The position numbers and the translations under genes were made by a program. A stretch of DNA of 31,379 nucleotides from a virus: positions 1-31,379 of the IMG/VR virus record IMGVR_UViG_3300044647_000510; one strand, 5' to 3'. The notes under the pieces are model-generated. The model saw only the letters and a program-made list of their open reading frames with translations. It was not told where the DNA came from and ran no database searches. Below are positions 1 to 6,730 of this stretch, piece by piece; the first letter of the stretch is position 1, and each line of letters starts with the position of its first letter.

Positions 1-462
1 GCATCTGGCAGCACGTCCTTCTCGTTCACGGTCAACAACGCCACGCTCGGCGCCATCGTTGATGCTATCGGCGCTGCGCTGGTGCAGTTCTCAAACAGTG
101 CCACGGTCAGGGCCACGGGAAATTTGAGCGGCGACATCACACCATTCACCGAACTCAGCCCGCAAAATTTAGCGGCGGCTGTATGGGAAACGATTGCCGC
201 AGACTTCAACGATCCAGGAACGATGGGCAACAAGTTGAACCTTGCTTCGTCAGGCGGGATAGACTACGATACGCTTGCGCAAGCTGTGTGGACCTATGTG
301 AGCCGCACGCTCACTGCAAGTTTGGACCCCACAGCCAATCAGATAGCTCAGGCTGTGCTGACTGCTGCGCAGACTACGCCCATCCACTCCGATATCCGCA
401 AGGTCAACGACTACGTGGTTGCGGGCGAGGGCACCGAGGTTAACCCCTGGGGGCCAGTGTAG
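1..462 (+). CDS. Phage virion-associated protein, 5'-truncated by window edge
   Basis: The reading frame is open from base 1 to a TAG at 460-462, so the N-terminus lies outside the window; the GTG at 82 is an internal codon in a frame that is already open. The visible part (153 residues) has a Ser/Thr/Ala/Val-rich, probably beta-rich start. It then carries a recurring motif of the type xLAxAVW: LAAAVWE, LAQAVWTY and a weaker IAQAVL, the second followed by SRTLT. I know this motif from many phage structural proteins of undefined role. The position just upstream of a Trp-Gly-repeat protein, the scaffold and the capsid gene suggests a portal-proximal virion component. The stop is directly followed by the GTG start of the next gene. 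That it is coding is likely; its function is not established. Confidence 0.65.
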   Translation, partial: ASGSTSFSFTVNNATLGAIVDAIGAALVQFSNSATVRATGNLSGDITPFTELSPQNLAAAVWETIAADFNDPGTMGNKLNLASSGGIDYDTLAQAVWTYVSRTLTASLDPTANQIAQAVLTAAQTTPIHSDIRKVNDYVVAGEGTEVNPWGPV

Positions 463-987
463 GTGGCTTCGGCTTGGGGCCTGTCGTGGGGCAAGTCCTG
501 GGGTAGCTCTTGGGGGGCCGCTGCACCCCCACCTCCACCCATTCTGCAGGGTGGTGGAGGTGGTACGGCGCTGCGACACAGACGCAAGCGTTTAGAGTGG
601 GAAGCGTGGAGAGTTCAAGAACGTGCTAGGCTGGAGAGCTTGCTGCGTGGTGATGACACCACCCCCGAGATCAGGCAGGTGGTGGCCGCTCTCTCTGCAT
701 CTGCAGAACCCCAGGCGCAACGCGTGGTGCGTAAGCTCACCACCTACCGTGGAGAATTTGATCAGCTTAGGAGCCTCCAGCGAGACATTGCCAAGCTAGA
801 GCTAGATATTCAGCAGAGGCGCATTGCAGATGAAAATTATCAAGCCCTGCAACAGTCCGCTGCCGAACTCAAGGTAATTATAGAGGAAGATCAAGAATTT
901 CTTATTGCCTACACTGAGCTCCAGCAACAGGAAGCTGAGCTCGTGTTTGCTGCCCTAGGGGGTGGCGGTGTCCGTCTGCTTTCGTGA
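463..987 (+). CDS. Trp-Gly-repeat coiled-coil phage protein, unknown function
   Basis: A 174-residue protein starting at GTG 463, immediately after the preceding stop. The N-terminus has a short repeat in which Ala/Ser-Trp-Gly recurs every four residues (AWGLSWGKSWGSSWG), then a proline run and a glycine run (about residues 20-38). From about residue 42 to 160 it is charged and Glu/Gln/Arg/Leu-rich with a heptad-like pattern, consistent with a long coiled coil. It ends with a second Gly run. Short WGxSWG proteins are common next to head genes in phages, but no role is known to me. The location suggests a virion or head-assembly component. No catalytic motif is visible. Confidence 0.7.
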   Translation: MASAWGLSWGKSWGSSWGAAAPPPPPILQGGGGGTALRHRRKRLEWEAWRVQERARLESLLRGDDTTPEIRQVVAALSASAEPQAQRVVRKLTTYRGEFDQLRSLQRDIAKLELDIQQRRIADENYQALQQSAAELKVIIEEDQEFLIAYTELQQQEAELVFAALGGGGVRLLS

Positions 988-995
988 GGTAGTGT

Positions 996-1274
996 GTGGA
1001 TAATCAAGAGTTGTTGGAACGAGCTGGATTTGGCAAAGAAGTTGAGCTTTTTTGGGGCTCTGGTGTGGGGCAGTACTTGCGCAACCGTGCGCAGGAGTGT
1101 TATAGTGAGGCCATCCAAAGCCTAAAGTCTGTAGACCCAACCGACACTCGCGCAGTGATGAAGGCTCAGAACGAAGCCCGCGTGGCTGAAATGTTTGAGC
1201 AGTGGCTTTCACAAGCTGTGTTGGACGGACTCAAGGCGCTTGAGCTTTTAGAAGGAGAAGAGTCAGATGAATGA
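996..1274 (+). CDS. Small acidic helical phage protein upstream of scaffold
   Basis: A 92-residue protein starting at GTG 996, with a GAGGT purine-rich site just upstream. It is predicted to be largely helical, with acidic and aliphatic residues and an acidic C-terminus (LLEGEESDE). Its end overlaps the scaffold start at 1267 by eight bases, so the two are probably translationally coupled. Similar short proteins sit between portal and scaffold in many podovirus-type genomes, but I do not recognise a named family. It may be a head-assembly accessory protein; this is inferred from position only. Confidence 0.7.
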   Translation: MDNQELLERAGFGKEVELFWGSGVGQYLRNRAQECYSEAIQSLKSVDPTDTRAVMKAQNEARVAEMFEQWLSQAVLDGLKALELLEGEESDE

Positions 1275-2226
1275 AGACGAAGTCAATCAGTCCAATGACG
1301 AGCAAGGCGTCATTGGGTCATCTAATGATGATCGTGTCGCTCGCCTGAACGCTATTGCCGATCAGACGGATGCTGGACGCGCTGATGAGTTCGCCAACGT
1401 CAATGACGATGGCTCCACTGAGCCGTACACTGTAGCCGCCGAGCAAGCTGAGACAGACGACACTACGGTCTCAGATGAGCAGTCTACTGGTGATGAGGCA
1501 GCTACCTCCACCAGCGCGGAGCCCAAGCGTTATCGTATCAAGGTCAATGGCAAAGAGCTCGAGTTGACTGAAGCTGAGTTGATCGAGCGCGCACAAAAGA
1601 TTGAAGCTGCTGACGACTACCTCCGTCAAGCAGCAGAAGCCCGCCGCAAGCTGGAGCAAATCGCTCGGCCTGAGGTTGACGAAGCTGAAATTCGTCGTCG
1701 TCAAGACGAAGAAGATCGAGCGCTTGTCCGCGCTATACAAGTGGGCACAGAAGAAGAGGCCACTGTCGCGTTGCGTAAGCTGCGCGAACAGACGAGTGCT
1801 CGTCCATCCCTCAGTAGGGACGACGTCTCCCGCACTATCGACGAACGCCTTGCATTTAACCAAGCCATCGAAAAATTCAGTTCCGAGTATACCGACGTTT
1901 GGTCTGACCCTATTCTGAAGAAGATTGCCCTTGACCGGGACGCACAACTTCTGAAAGATGGTGATCAGCGTGCGTACTGGGAAAGGTATTCCTCGATTGG
2001 TGAGGAGATCCGCAACTGGAAACAGTCACTGGCACCTGCTCCCAAGCAAGAAACGGTGATTGAAGATAAGGTGGCGCGTAAGGCCTCGGCTCCCAAGGTT
2101 CCCGCCCCTGCTTCGGCGAAGGCGAAACCGGCAAAGGTTGAGGAAGATGATGTGGACGATTCCCCCGCATCCGTTATTGCCTCAATGGCACAACGGCGCG
2201 GCGGACCTCAATGGATGAGAAGTTAA
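1267..2226 (+). CDS. Putative capsid scaffolding protein
   Basis: A 319-residue protein starting at ATG 1267, with GGAG nine bases upstream. The composition is typical of scaffolds: a long acidic, low-complexity N-terminal third rich in Asp, Glu, Asn and Thr; a charged helical middle (about residues 95-180, KELELTEAELIERAQKIEAA type) that should form a coiled coil; and a Pro/Ala/Lys-rich linker near the end. It closes with a basic C-terminal tail (AQRRGGPQWMRS), as expected for capsid-binding tails. It lies directly before the major capsid gene, ten bases away. Such proteins guide procapsid assembly and then leave the shell. The call rests on composition and position, since scaffolds share little sequence. 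Confidence 0.8.
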   Translation: MNEDEVNQSNDEQGVIGSSNDDRVARLNAIADQTDAGRADEFANVNDDGSTEPYTVAAEQAETDDTTVSDEQSTGDEAATSTSAEPKRYRIKVNGKELELTEAELIERAQKIEAADDYLRQAAEARRKLEQIARPEVDEAEIRRRQDEEDRALVRAIQVGTEEEATVALRKLREQTSARPSLSRDDVSRTIDERLAFNQAIEKFSSEYTDVWSDPILKKIALDRDAQLLKDGDQRAYWERYSSIGEEIRNWKQSLAPAPKQETVIEDKVARKASAPKVPAPASAKAKPAKVEEDDVDDSPASVIASMAQRRGGPQWMRS

Positions 2227-2236
2227 GGAGATTATC

Positions 2237-3208
2237 ATGTCCGGACAAGTTTGGGCAGTAAACTCTCTTGGCGGCTTCATGTACAGCCGTCAATTGAGCA
2301 ACGTACTGCGCATGGCAGTGCAACCGCTGGTGAAGTTCCGTCAGTTCGCTGATGTGCGCGATGCCAGCCAACAGGGCAAGAAGAAGGGTGACATCTTTAC
2401 GTGGGATGTTTTCTCGGACGTTGCCACCGCAGGTGGCATCATTCAAGAAACGAACACGATGCCCGAAACCAACTTCACGATTACGCAGGGCACCCTGACG
2501 CTGAGTGAAGCTGGCAACAGTGTTCCGTACTCTGGCAAGTTGGACAACCTGTCCAAGTTCCCGGTGATGGAGCTGATTCAGAAGGTGCTGAAGAACGACG
2601 CAGTCAAGTCTTTCGATCGACTGGCATGGCAGCAGTTCAACTCTACGCCGCTGCGGGCATTGCCCACCGGAGGCACGGACACCGCCGCCATCAGCCTGTT
2701 CACCAACGGTACGGTGACTGGGACCAACCAAATCGCGTTCAACAACAGCCACGCCAAGGCTATCGTTGACACGATGAAGGAGCGCAATATTCCCGCCTAC
2801 ATTGGCGACGACTACTACGCTCTGGCTTGGCCCACCACGCTGCGCACGTTCAAGAACAATTTGGAGACCATCCACCAGTACAGTGAGACTGGCTTCAAAC
2901 TGATCATGAACGGCGAGATCGGCCGCTACGAGAACGTTCGCTATGTCGAGCAGACCAACATCGTCAAGGGCAACAGCATTGACGGTTTGACGGGTACGCC
3001 TTGGACTGGCGGCGATAGTGACTGGATCTTCTTCTTCGGTAACGATACGGTGGCCGAGGCTATCGCTGTTCCGGAAGAGATGCGGGGTAAGATCCCCAGC
3101 GACTATGGTCGCAGCAAGGGCGTCGCTTGGTACTACCTGGGCGGCTTTGGCATCGTTCACACCCTGGCTTCCAATGCTCGCATTGTGAAGTGGGACTCGC
3201 AGGCCTAA
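2237..3208 (+). CDS. Major capsid protein, N4 gp56-like family (HK97 fold expected)
   Basis: A 323-residue protein with a strong ribosome binding site (AAGGAG) ahead of ATG 2237. It resembles the N4 gp56-like capsid proteins of environmental podoviruses: an N-terminal arm, a stretch with GDIFTWDVFSDVA near residue 52, the segment MPETNFTITQGTLTLSEAGN, then MKERNIPAYIGDDYYA and NGEIGRYENVRYVEQTN in the second half. It closes with the segment EEMRGKIPSDYGRSKG and a C-terminus ending IVKWDSQA. The protein builds the icosahedral shell. It sits between the scaffold and a small beta-rich protein, as expected of a head-assembly operon, and a terminator follows two genes later, so it may be expressed from a shared late transcript that ends there. 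Confidence 0.9.
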   Translation: MSGQVWAVNSLGGFMYSRQLSNVLRMAVQPLVKFRQFADVRDASQQGKKKGDIFTWDVFSDVATAGGIIQETNTMPETNFTITQGTLTLSEAGNSVPYSGKLDNLSKFPVMELIQKVLKNDAVKSFDRLAWQQFNSTPLRALPTGGTDTAAISLFTNGTVTGTNQIAFNNSHAKAIVDTMKERNIPAYIGDDYYALAWPTTLRTFKNNLETIHQYSETGFKLIMNGEIGRYENVRYVEQTNIVKGNSIDGLTGTPWTGGDSDWIFFFGNDTVAEAIAVPEEMRGKIPSDYGRSKGVAWYYLGGFGIVHTLASNARIVKWDSQA

Positions 3209-3225
3209 TTAGGAGGAACTGAATC

Positions 3226-3606
3226 ATGGCATTGAGAAGCATGTCCTATGACGCACCGCCTTATCAGGCAGTGCTGCCGCTGGGCTTCAACATGACGGGC
3301 GCTAGCGCTGCGACTGCAAAGTTCGCCGCGTTTACCGACACCATCGTGCGGTCCATCACCATCAAAGCAACCACGGCTGGCACCAGCAACGATGTGGTCA
3401 CTGCCTTCCGCTACTCGGGCACCGCCACCACCACGCAAGTGCTGACTACCATCGGCTCTGGTATCTTGACGGCCACCAACGTGCTCAGCACGTTTACCCT
3501 GGCGCGTGGTGACGTTCTTGGAATCGCCAAGGGCACCGACGCCACCGCCGTCTACGGCGTGGGCGTGGAACTGCAAGTGGTTCCGGGCGCTGAGTTCAAT
3601 TACTAA
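3226..3606 (+). CDS. Putative head decoration or capsid-stabilising protein
   Basis: A 126-residue protein with a very strong Shine-Dalgarno sequence (AGGAGG) before ATG 3226. It is rich in Thr, Ala, Val and Gly with alternating hydrophobic residues and almost no charged residues, consistent with an all-beta fold. It directly follows the major capsid gene. Small beta-rich proteins in this position commonly decorate the capsid surface. No enzymatic motif is visible. The strong initiation site, like that of the capsid gene, suggests high expression. The decoration role is inferred from position and composition; a minor head or fibre protein is an alternative. Confidence 0.6.
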   Translation: MALRSMSYDAPPYQAVLPLGFNMTGASAATAKFAAFTDTIVRSITIKATTAGTSNDVVTAFRYSGTATTTQVLTTIGSGILTATNVLSTFTLARGDVLGIAKGTDATAVYGVGVELQVVPGAEFNY

Positions 3607-3617
3607 GGAGAACAGCC

Positions 3618-3812
3618 GTGGCAATGGAAAAAGAAATGTCTGGGTTCCAGACCTCTGGGTACATCGACAAGAAGGGTACTCAAGACGGCGACATGACCAA
3701 GTTCAATGTCATGCCTCCGGGCTATGACATCTCGAACCAGCCGATGGCTGACATCCGAGACATGAAGATGGTCAAGCTGGTTGATGTTTCGTACCCTGGT
3801 GATGGGTACTAA
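3618..3812 (+). CDS. Small conserved-type phage protein, unknown function
   Basis: A 64-residue protein starting at GTG 3618, seven bases after a GGAG site; an alternative start at ATG 3624 is further from it. It is hydrophilic, with several Asp, Lys and Met residues, and has no membrane segment. It is the last gene before a clear intrinsic terminator, so it belongs to the capsid transcript. I do not recognise the family. The good initiation site and tight packing (12 bases after the previous stop) support it as real. Confidence 0.6.
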   Translation: MAMEKEMSGFQTSGYIDKKGTQDGDMTKFNVMPPGYDISNQPMADIRDMKMVKLVDVSYPGDGY

Positions 3813-3831
3813 GCATTCAGTGCGTTAGACT

Positions 3832-3858
3832 ATAAAGGGGGCTGCGTGCCCCCTTTAT
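3832..3858 (+). terminator. Rho-independent terminator after the capsid gene cluster
   Basis: A perfect 11-base-pair stem (3832-3842 pairing with 3848-3858, core GGGGGC/GCCCCC flanked by A/T pairs) with a five-base loop TGCGT. The 3' arm ends in TTTATT, giving a short U-rich tail. It lies 19 bases after the stop of the small protein and just before the next gene. It probably ends or attenuates the capsid transcript. Confidence 0.85.
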
Positions 3859-3877
3859 TCCCATGGAGATTCAACAA

Positions 3878-4165
3878 ATGATGTTCCTTCAAGAGAAAAA
3901 CAATCAGCTCACGGTTTCTGGCCGCGCTGACGGAGGTGAGGCCTGGGCAGATGTTGCCAGCGCCCGCCGCGTCCCCACCAACACTGCGCAGTACGCATAT
4001 CAAGCGCCACCTGACTGCATGTTTGAACAGCCCGGTACCGTCACAGAGATGGACATGGGCTACCGCAAGCTCCGTATGAATGGTATGGAGGGCGTGGTGG
4101 TGGACATTGACTTTGGACAGCCGGAGTACCTTGTTCCCCGTAACAACATGATGTCGAGGATGTAA
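3878..4165 (+). CDS. Small phage protein, unknown function
   Basis: A 95-residue protein if started at ATG 3878. An in-frame ATG at 3863 would add five residues, but it has only the terminator behind it and no ribosome binding site. GGAG at 3865-3868 is well spaced for 3878 (or for the adjacent ATG at 3881), so I chose 3878. The protein is of mixed composition with several Met and Asp residues and a central region around ADVASARRVPTNTAQYAYQ. I do not recognise a family. The following gene starts one base after its stop, indicating co-transcription. Confidence 0.6.
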   Translation: MMFLQEKNNQLTVSGRADGGEAWADVASARRVPTNTAQYAYQAPPDCMFEQPGTVTEMDMGYRKLRMNGMEGVVVDIDFGQPEYLVPRNNMMSRM

Positions 4166-4166
4166 A

Positions 4167-4520
4167 GTGAAATTGGACAGGACCAAACCTTTTGGCACTA
4201 TCGTTGGACATAAGGTAGCCAAGTTTGAACAAAACGGGCTACTGTTCAATGTCCGTGGAGAGCTTATCGATGCGCCGAAGGCTGCTCCTGTTCAGCCCGA
4301 CCTAGTGATTGAGACGGATCAAGTAGACAGTGGGCGGCTCTTTTTGCTCAACATTTTGAAGAGTGGTCCCCTATCAAAGTCTGCGGTGTACAAGGTTGCA
4401 GAGGAAAACAACCAGTCCTGGGATTCCGTCAGCAAGGCTGCTGCCTTGCTGGGGGTGGTAAAATTCTCGTACAACAAGGCAACTATGTGGAAGTTGCCTG
4501 AGGAAGTTGGAGCTCTGTAA
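4167..4520 (+). CDS. Phage protein with predicted C-terminal winged-helix-like region
   Basis: A 117-residue protein starting at GTG 4167 (TAAAGTG junction with the previous stop). The N-terminal third is beta-like. The C-terminal half, about residues 60-113, reads as a small winged helix: a helix ending in SGPLSKSAVYKVAEE, a second helix containing WDSVSKAAALLGV, and a hairpin ending ATMWKLPEE. A similar layout (W-x-S/T...LGV...W-x-LP) occurs at the end of some phage and plasmid helicase-primase or RepA-type proteins and in small DNA-binding proteins. This suggests nucleic acid binding, but no named family can be claimed. The neighbours are small phage proteins and a methyltransferase. Confidence 0.55.
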   Translation: MKLDRTKPFGTIVGHKVAKFEQNGLLFNVRGELIDAPKAAPVQPDLVIETDQVDSGRLFLLNILKSGPLSKSAVYKVAEENNQSWDSVSKAAALLGVVKFSYNKATMWKLPEEVGAL

Positions 4521-4522
4521 TT

Positions 4523-5044
4523 ATGGTGTGGTCTGCCAGTGCGCCGTACAAGGCGGAGTCAAAGAAGGTGGTGTGGGAAGTTACCCCCTACCTGCGGGGC
4601 CGTGGCCTGGACATTGGTGCGGGCGACTTCAAGGTGCTGCCCCACGCTATTAGTGTGGACAATATGCACCACGCACAGTTTGGCTTTAGTGTTAGGCCAG
4701 ACATTATGTGCGAGGACGCTACCAAGCTGGACATGTTTGCAAGCCAAAGCATGGACTTTGCGTACAGCAGCCACACGCTGGAGCACATTACAGACTATGC
4801 AGCAGCACTCAAGGAGTGGTTCCGCGTGATCAAGCAGGGCGGATACCTGATTCTGTACCTGCCCGATGAGGACGAGTATCCCAAAGTTGGAGACCCAGGT
4901 GCCAACCCCGACCACAAGTGGAACGTGAACTACGACCGTGTGGTTGACGCCATGCGCCTTGTTGGTTCGTGGGACTTGGTGGACTTCCAAAAACGCAATG
5001 AAGACGACGAGTACAGTCTACTTTTCATATTCAAGAAGCTATGA
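4523..5044 (+). CDS. Class I SAM-dependent methyltransferase (Methyltransf_11-like)
   Basis: A 173-residue protein starting at ATG 4523, with GGAG ten bases upstream. It shows the class I order: motif I LDIGAGDF (residues 29-36, SAM binding), an acidic residue after the second strand (SVDN, 44-47), a post-strand motif SSHTLEHI (82-89) and the post-motif RVIKQGGYLILYLP (101-114). The segment DPGANPDHKWNV (about 123-134) resembles phage and sugar-biosynthesis methyltransferases rather than DNA methylases; no DPPY or NPPF motif is present. The acceptor is unknown. With a GT9 glycosyltransferase three genes downstream, a sugar or glycan acceptor is plausible. Its last four bases overlap the next gene (ATGA). 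Confidence 0.85.
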   Translation: MVWSASAPYKAESKKVVWEVTPYLRGRGLDIGAGDFKVLPHAISVDNMHHAQFGFSVRPDIMCEDATKLDMFASQSMDFAYSSHTLEHITDYAAALKEWFRVIKQGGYLILYLPDEDEYPKVGDPGANPDHKWNVNYDRVVDAMRLVGSWDLVDFQKRNEDDEYSLLFIFKKL

Positions 5045-5217
5045 AAAAGTCTGAAAAGCCTGTGTGGGAAGTACCCCGCCGCAAAGACCTTGGTCCATCC
5101 AAGCCCCTGAGTGCGGAGCAAAGGTCTAAGGCCAAGCGCACGGCCAAGGCGGCGGGCAGGCCCTACCCCAATCTTGTCGACAACATGAATGCAGCAAAGG
5201 AGAAGAAACGTGCCTAA
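5041..5217 (+). CDS. Small basic phage protein (58 aa), unknown function
   Basis: A 58-codon frame beginning at ATG 5041, overlapping the methyltransferase stop by four bases, a classic coupled ATGA junction. The product is Lys/Arg-rich with a central RSKAKRTAKAAGRPYPN segment that looks like a short basic helical or helix-hairpin motif. I recall near-identical GRPYPNLVDN endings in other phage proteins of unknown function. The charge suggests nucleic acid contact. The next gene begins within its last eight bases. Reality is supported by both overlaps and by codon continuity. Confidence 0.65.
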   Translation: MKKSEKPVWEVPRRKDLGPSKPLSAEQRSKAKRTAKAAGRPYPNLVDNMNAAKEKKRA

Positions 5218-5407
5218 GCAGCAGTATTGGATTGGTGAGGCCATTGAGCGCCCTGGTGCTTTGCGCAAGTCGCTTGGTATCAAGCGTGGTGAGAACATTC
5301 CTCAAGAGGAACTGGCTGCCGCAGCTAAGAAGCCAGGAAAGATGGGCCAGCGTGCCCGCCTTGCTCAGACGCTTGATGTGATGAGGAAGAAGAAGAGTGG
5401 CTACTAA
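5210..5407 (+). CDS. Small basic phage protein (65 aa), unknown function
   Basis: GTG 5210 is chosen because AAGGAG lies at 5197-5202, seven bases upstream; an in-frame ATG at 5189 has no such site and would overlap more of the previous gene. The 65-residue product is basic (many Lys/Arg) with a likely helical C-terminus. The segment RPGALRKSLGIKRGENIPQEE (about residues 12-32) resembles a short conserved unit seen in many phages and plasmids, in which a small product of similar length carries PGALRKSLGV; its function is not known to me. It overlaps both neighbours slightly. Confidence 0.7.
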   Translation: MPKQQYWIGEAIERPGALRKSLGIKRGENIPQEELAAAAKKPGKMGQRARLAQTLDVMRKKKSGY

Positions 5408-5663
5408 AAAAGCCGACATGGCGTGCAATAAGCCTCAACGCACGCCGGGGCACCCCACCAAGAGCCACGTGGTAAAAGCGTGTTGGGACGGCAAAGAGAA
5501 GGTAGTTCGCTTTGGGCAACAGGGCGTTAGCGGTAGCCCAAGGAAAGAGGGTGAGTCTGAAGCCGAGCGCAAGCGCCGTGAGTCATTCAAGGCGCGGCAC
5601 GCTAAGAACATTGCCAAGGGTAAAGAGTCTCCAGCATATTGGGCAGATAAGGTGAAGTGGTGA
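5397..5663 (+). CDS. Conserved small phage protein of the CNKPxRTPGHPTKSHVVKA type
   Basis: An 88-residue basic protein starting at GTG 5397 with GAGGA upstream. The conserved features are an N-terminal CNKPQRTPGHPTKSHVVKA, then RFGQQGVSGSP, then SFKARHAKNIAKGKESPAYW and a WADKVKW end. I recognise this as a protein present in many tailed phages, often marine or freshwater, but without a known activity; the charge and invariant His/Arg residues suggest nucleic acid binding. It overlaps the preceding small gene by 11 bases and the next gene by seven, so it is embedded in a coupled run. Confidence 0.8.
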   Translation: MATKKADMACNKPQRTPGHPTKSHVVKACWDGKEKVVRFGQQGVSGSPRKEGESEAERKRRESFKARHAKNIAKGKESPAYWADKVKW

Positions 5664-6724
5664 GCAACAAATACACGCACAGATTCAGCTACAAGAACGA
5701 CAAGCCCGTAAAGACTGCTTGTGTGGTGCGCTACGGCGCTTTTGGCGATCTTATGCAGGCTAGCAGCGTGTGGGCTGGGCTCAGGGCGCAGGGCTATCAC
5801 GTCACGCTGTTCTCTAGTTTGCCAGGGGCTGACGTCGTACTACACGACCCCAACATTGACAACTTGGTGCTCTTCGACAAGGACCAAGTGCCCAACGGCA
5901 ACCTGATGGACTTCTGGAACTGGCAGAAAAAGAAGTTTGACAAGTGGGTGAACCTTAGTGAGTCGGTGGAGGGTACGCTGCTGGGCATGCAGGGCCGCAC
6001 GGTGGCACTGTACCCGCCCCAAGTTCGCCATAGCTTGATGAACAGAAACTACGTAGAATTTCAGCATGCTATTGCAGAAATTCCGTACTTCTTTAAGAGT
6101 AAGTTCTACCCCACAGCTGATGAAGTTAAGTGGGCCAAGCGAGAACATGCCAAGCTGGGTGAGGGGCCGGTGGTGGTGTGGTCACTAGCGGGGAGCAGTG
6201 TACACAAGACCTGGGCTGGCCTAGACAACGTGCTGGCTAGTATTCTTGTAGAGTTCCCCACCGCACGCGTGGTGCTCACCGGGGGACCTGACTGTGTATT
6301 GCTGGAGGCTGGTTGGGAGAACGAACCGCGCATCCTCAAAAAATCTGGAGTCTGGTCTATCCGTGAGACGTTGAGCTTCTGTCTTGAAGCAGATGTAATC
6401 ATTGGTCCTGAGACAGGAGCTATGAACGCCATGGCTTGCGAACCCATGGCTAAGGTGGTATTCTTGTCACACAGCACGCACGAGAACCTGACCCGTGACT
6501 GGGTCAACACCATCCCCCTCTGGAGCGAGAATACTACGTGCGCGGGCAGGGGCAGCAATGCGGCTCCGGCATGCCACCTACTACACTACAACTGGAACGC
6601 ATGCACTCGTGACGACGAGAGTGGCACTGCACAGTGTCAAAAAGATATCACCATTGGTCAAGCCTGGGGTGCGGTGTACAATGCACTGCGCGGCTGTGAG
6701 TCCGCACGACAGAAAGCAGCGTAA
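5657..6724 (+). CDS. Glycosyltransferase family 9 protein (heptosyltransferase-like)
   Basis: A 355-residue GT-B fold protein (GTG 5657; GTG 5660 is equivalent). The N-terminal domain opens with RYGAFGDLMQASS (residues 25-37), the GT9 glycine loop normally written GALGD. The C-terminal domain has WSLAGSSVHKTW (175-186), VVLTGGPD (205-212) and GPETGAMNAMA (250-260), matching the GT9 donor-site signature GxDSGxxH with Glu and Gly replacing the usual Asp-Ser pair. GT9 enzymes typically transfer heptose from ADP-heptose to LPS. Four cysteines at 295, 306, 316 and 327 could bind a metal. It sits between small phage proteins and head-completion genes, an unusual place. The heptose biosynthesis genes on the other strand give it a plausible donor. 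The acceptor (LPS, virion glycan or DNA) is unknown. Confidence 0.85.
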   Translation: MVSNKYTHRFSYKNDKPVKTACVVRYGAFGDLMQASSVWAGLRAQGYHVTLFSSLPGADVVLHDPNIDNLVLFDKDQVPNGNLMDFWNWQKKKFDKWVNLSESVEGTLLGMQGRTVALYPPQVRHSLMNRNYVEFQHAIAEIPYFFKSKFYPTADEVKWAKREHAKLGEGPVVVWSLAGSSVHKTWAGLDNVLASILVEFPTARVVLTGGPDCVLLEAGWENEPRILKKSGVWSIRETLSFCLEADVIIGPETGAMNAMACEPMAKVVFLSHSTHENLTRDWVNTIPLWSENTTCAGRGSNAAPACHLLHYNWNACTRDDESGTAQCQKDITIGQAWGAVYNALRGCESARQKAA

Positions 6725-6730
6725 CTTCCT

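Noticed and set aside
2174-3160. Long minus-strand open frame (328 codons) opposite the major capsid gene
   Set aside because: It lies wholly antisense to a well-supported capsid gene, has Val/His/Arg-rich low-complexity composition typical of a codon-usage shadow, and no recognisable motif.
3811-3836. TATAAA at 3831-3836 as a promoter -10 box after the capsid genes
   Set aside because: There is no -35-like sequence at the right distance, and the box forms part of the terminator stem.
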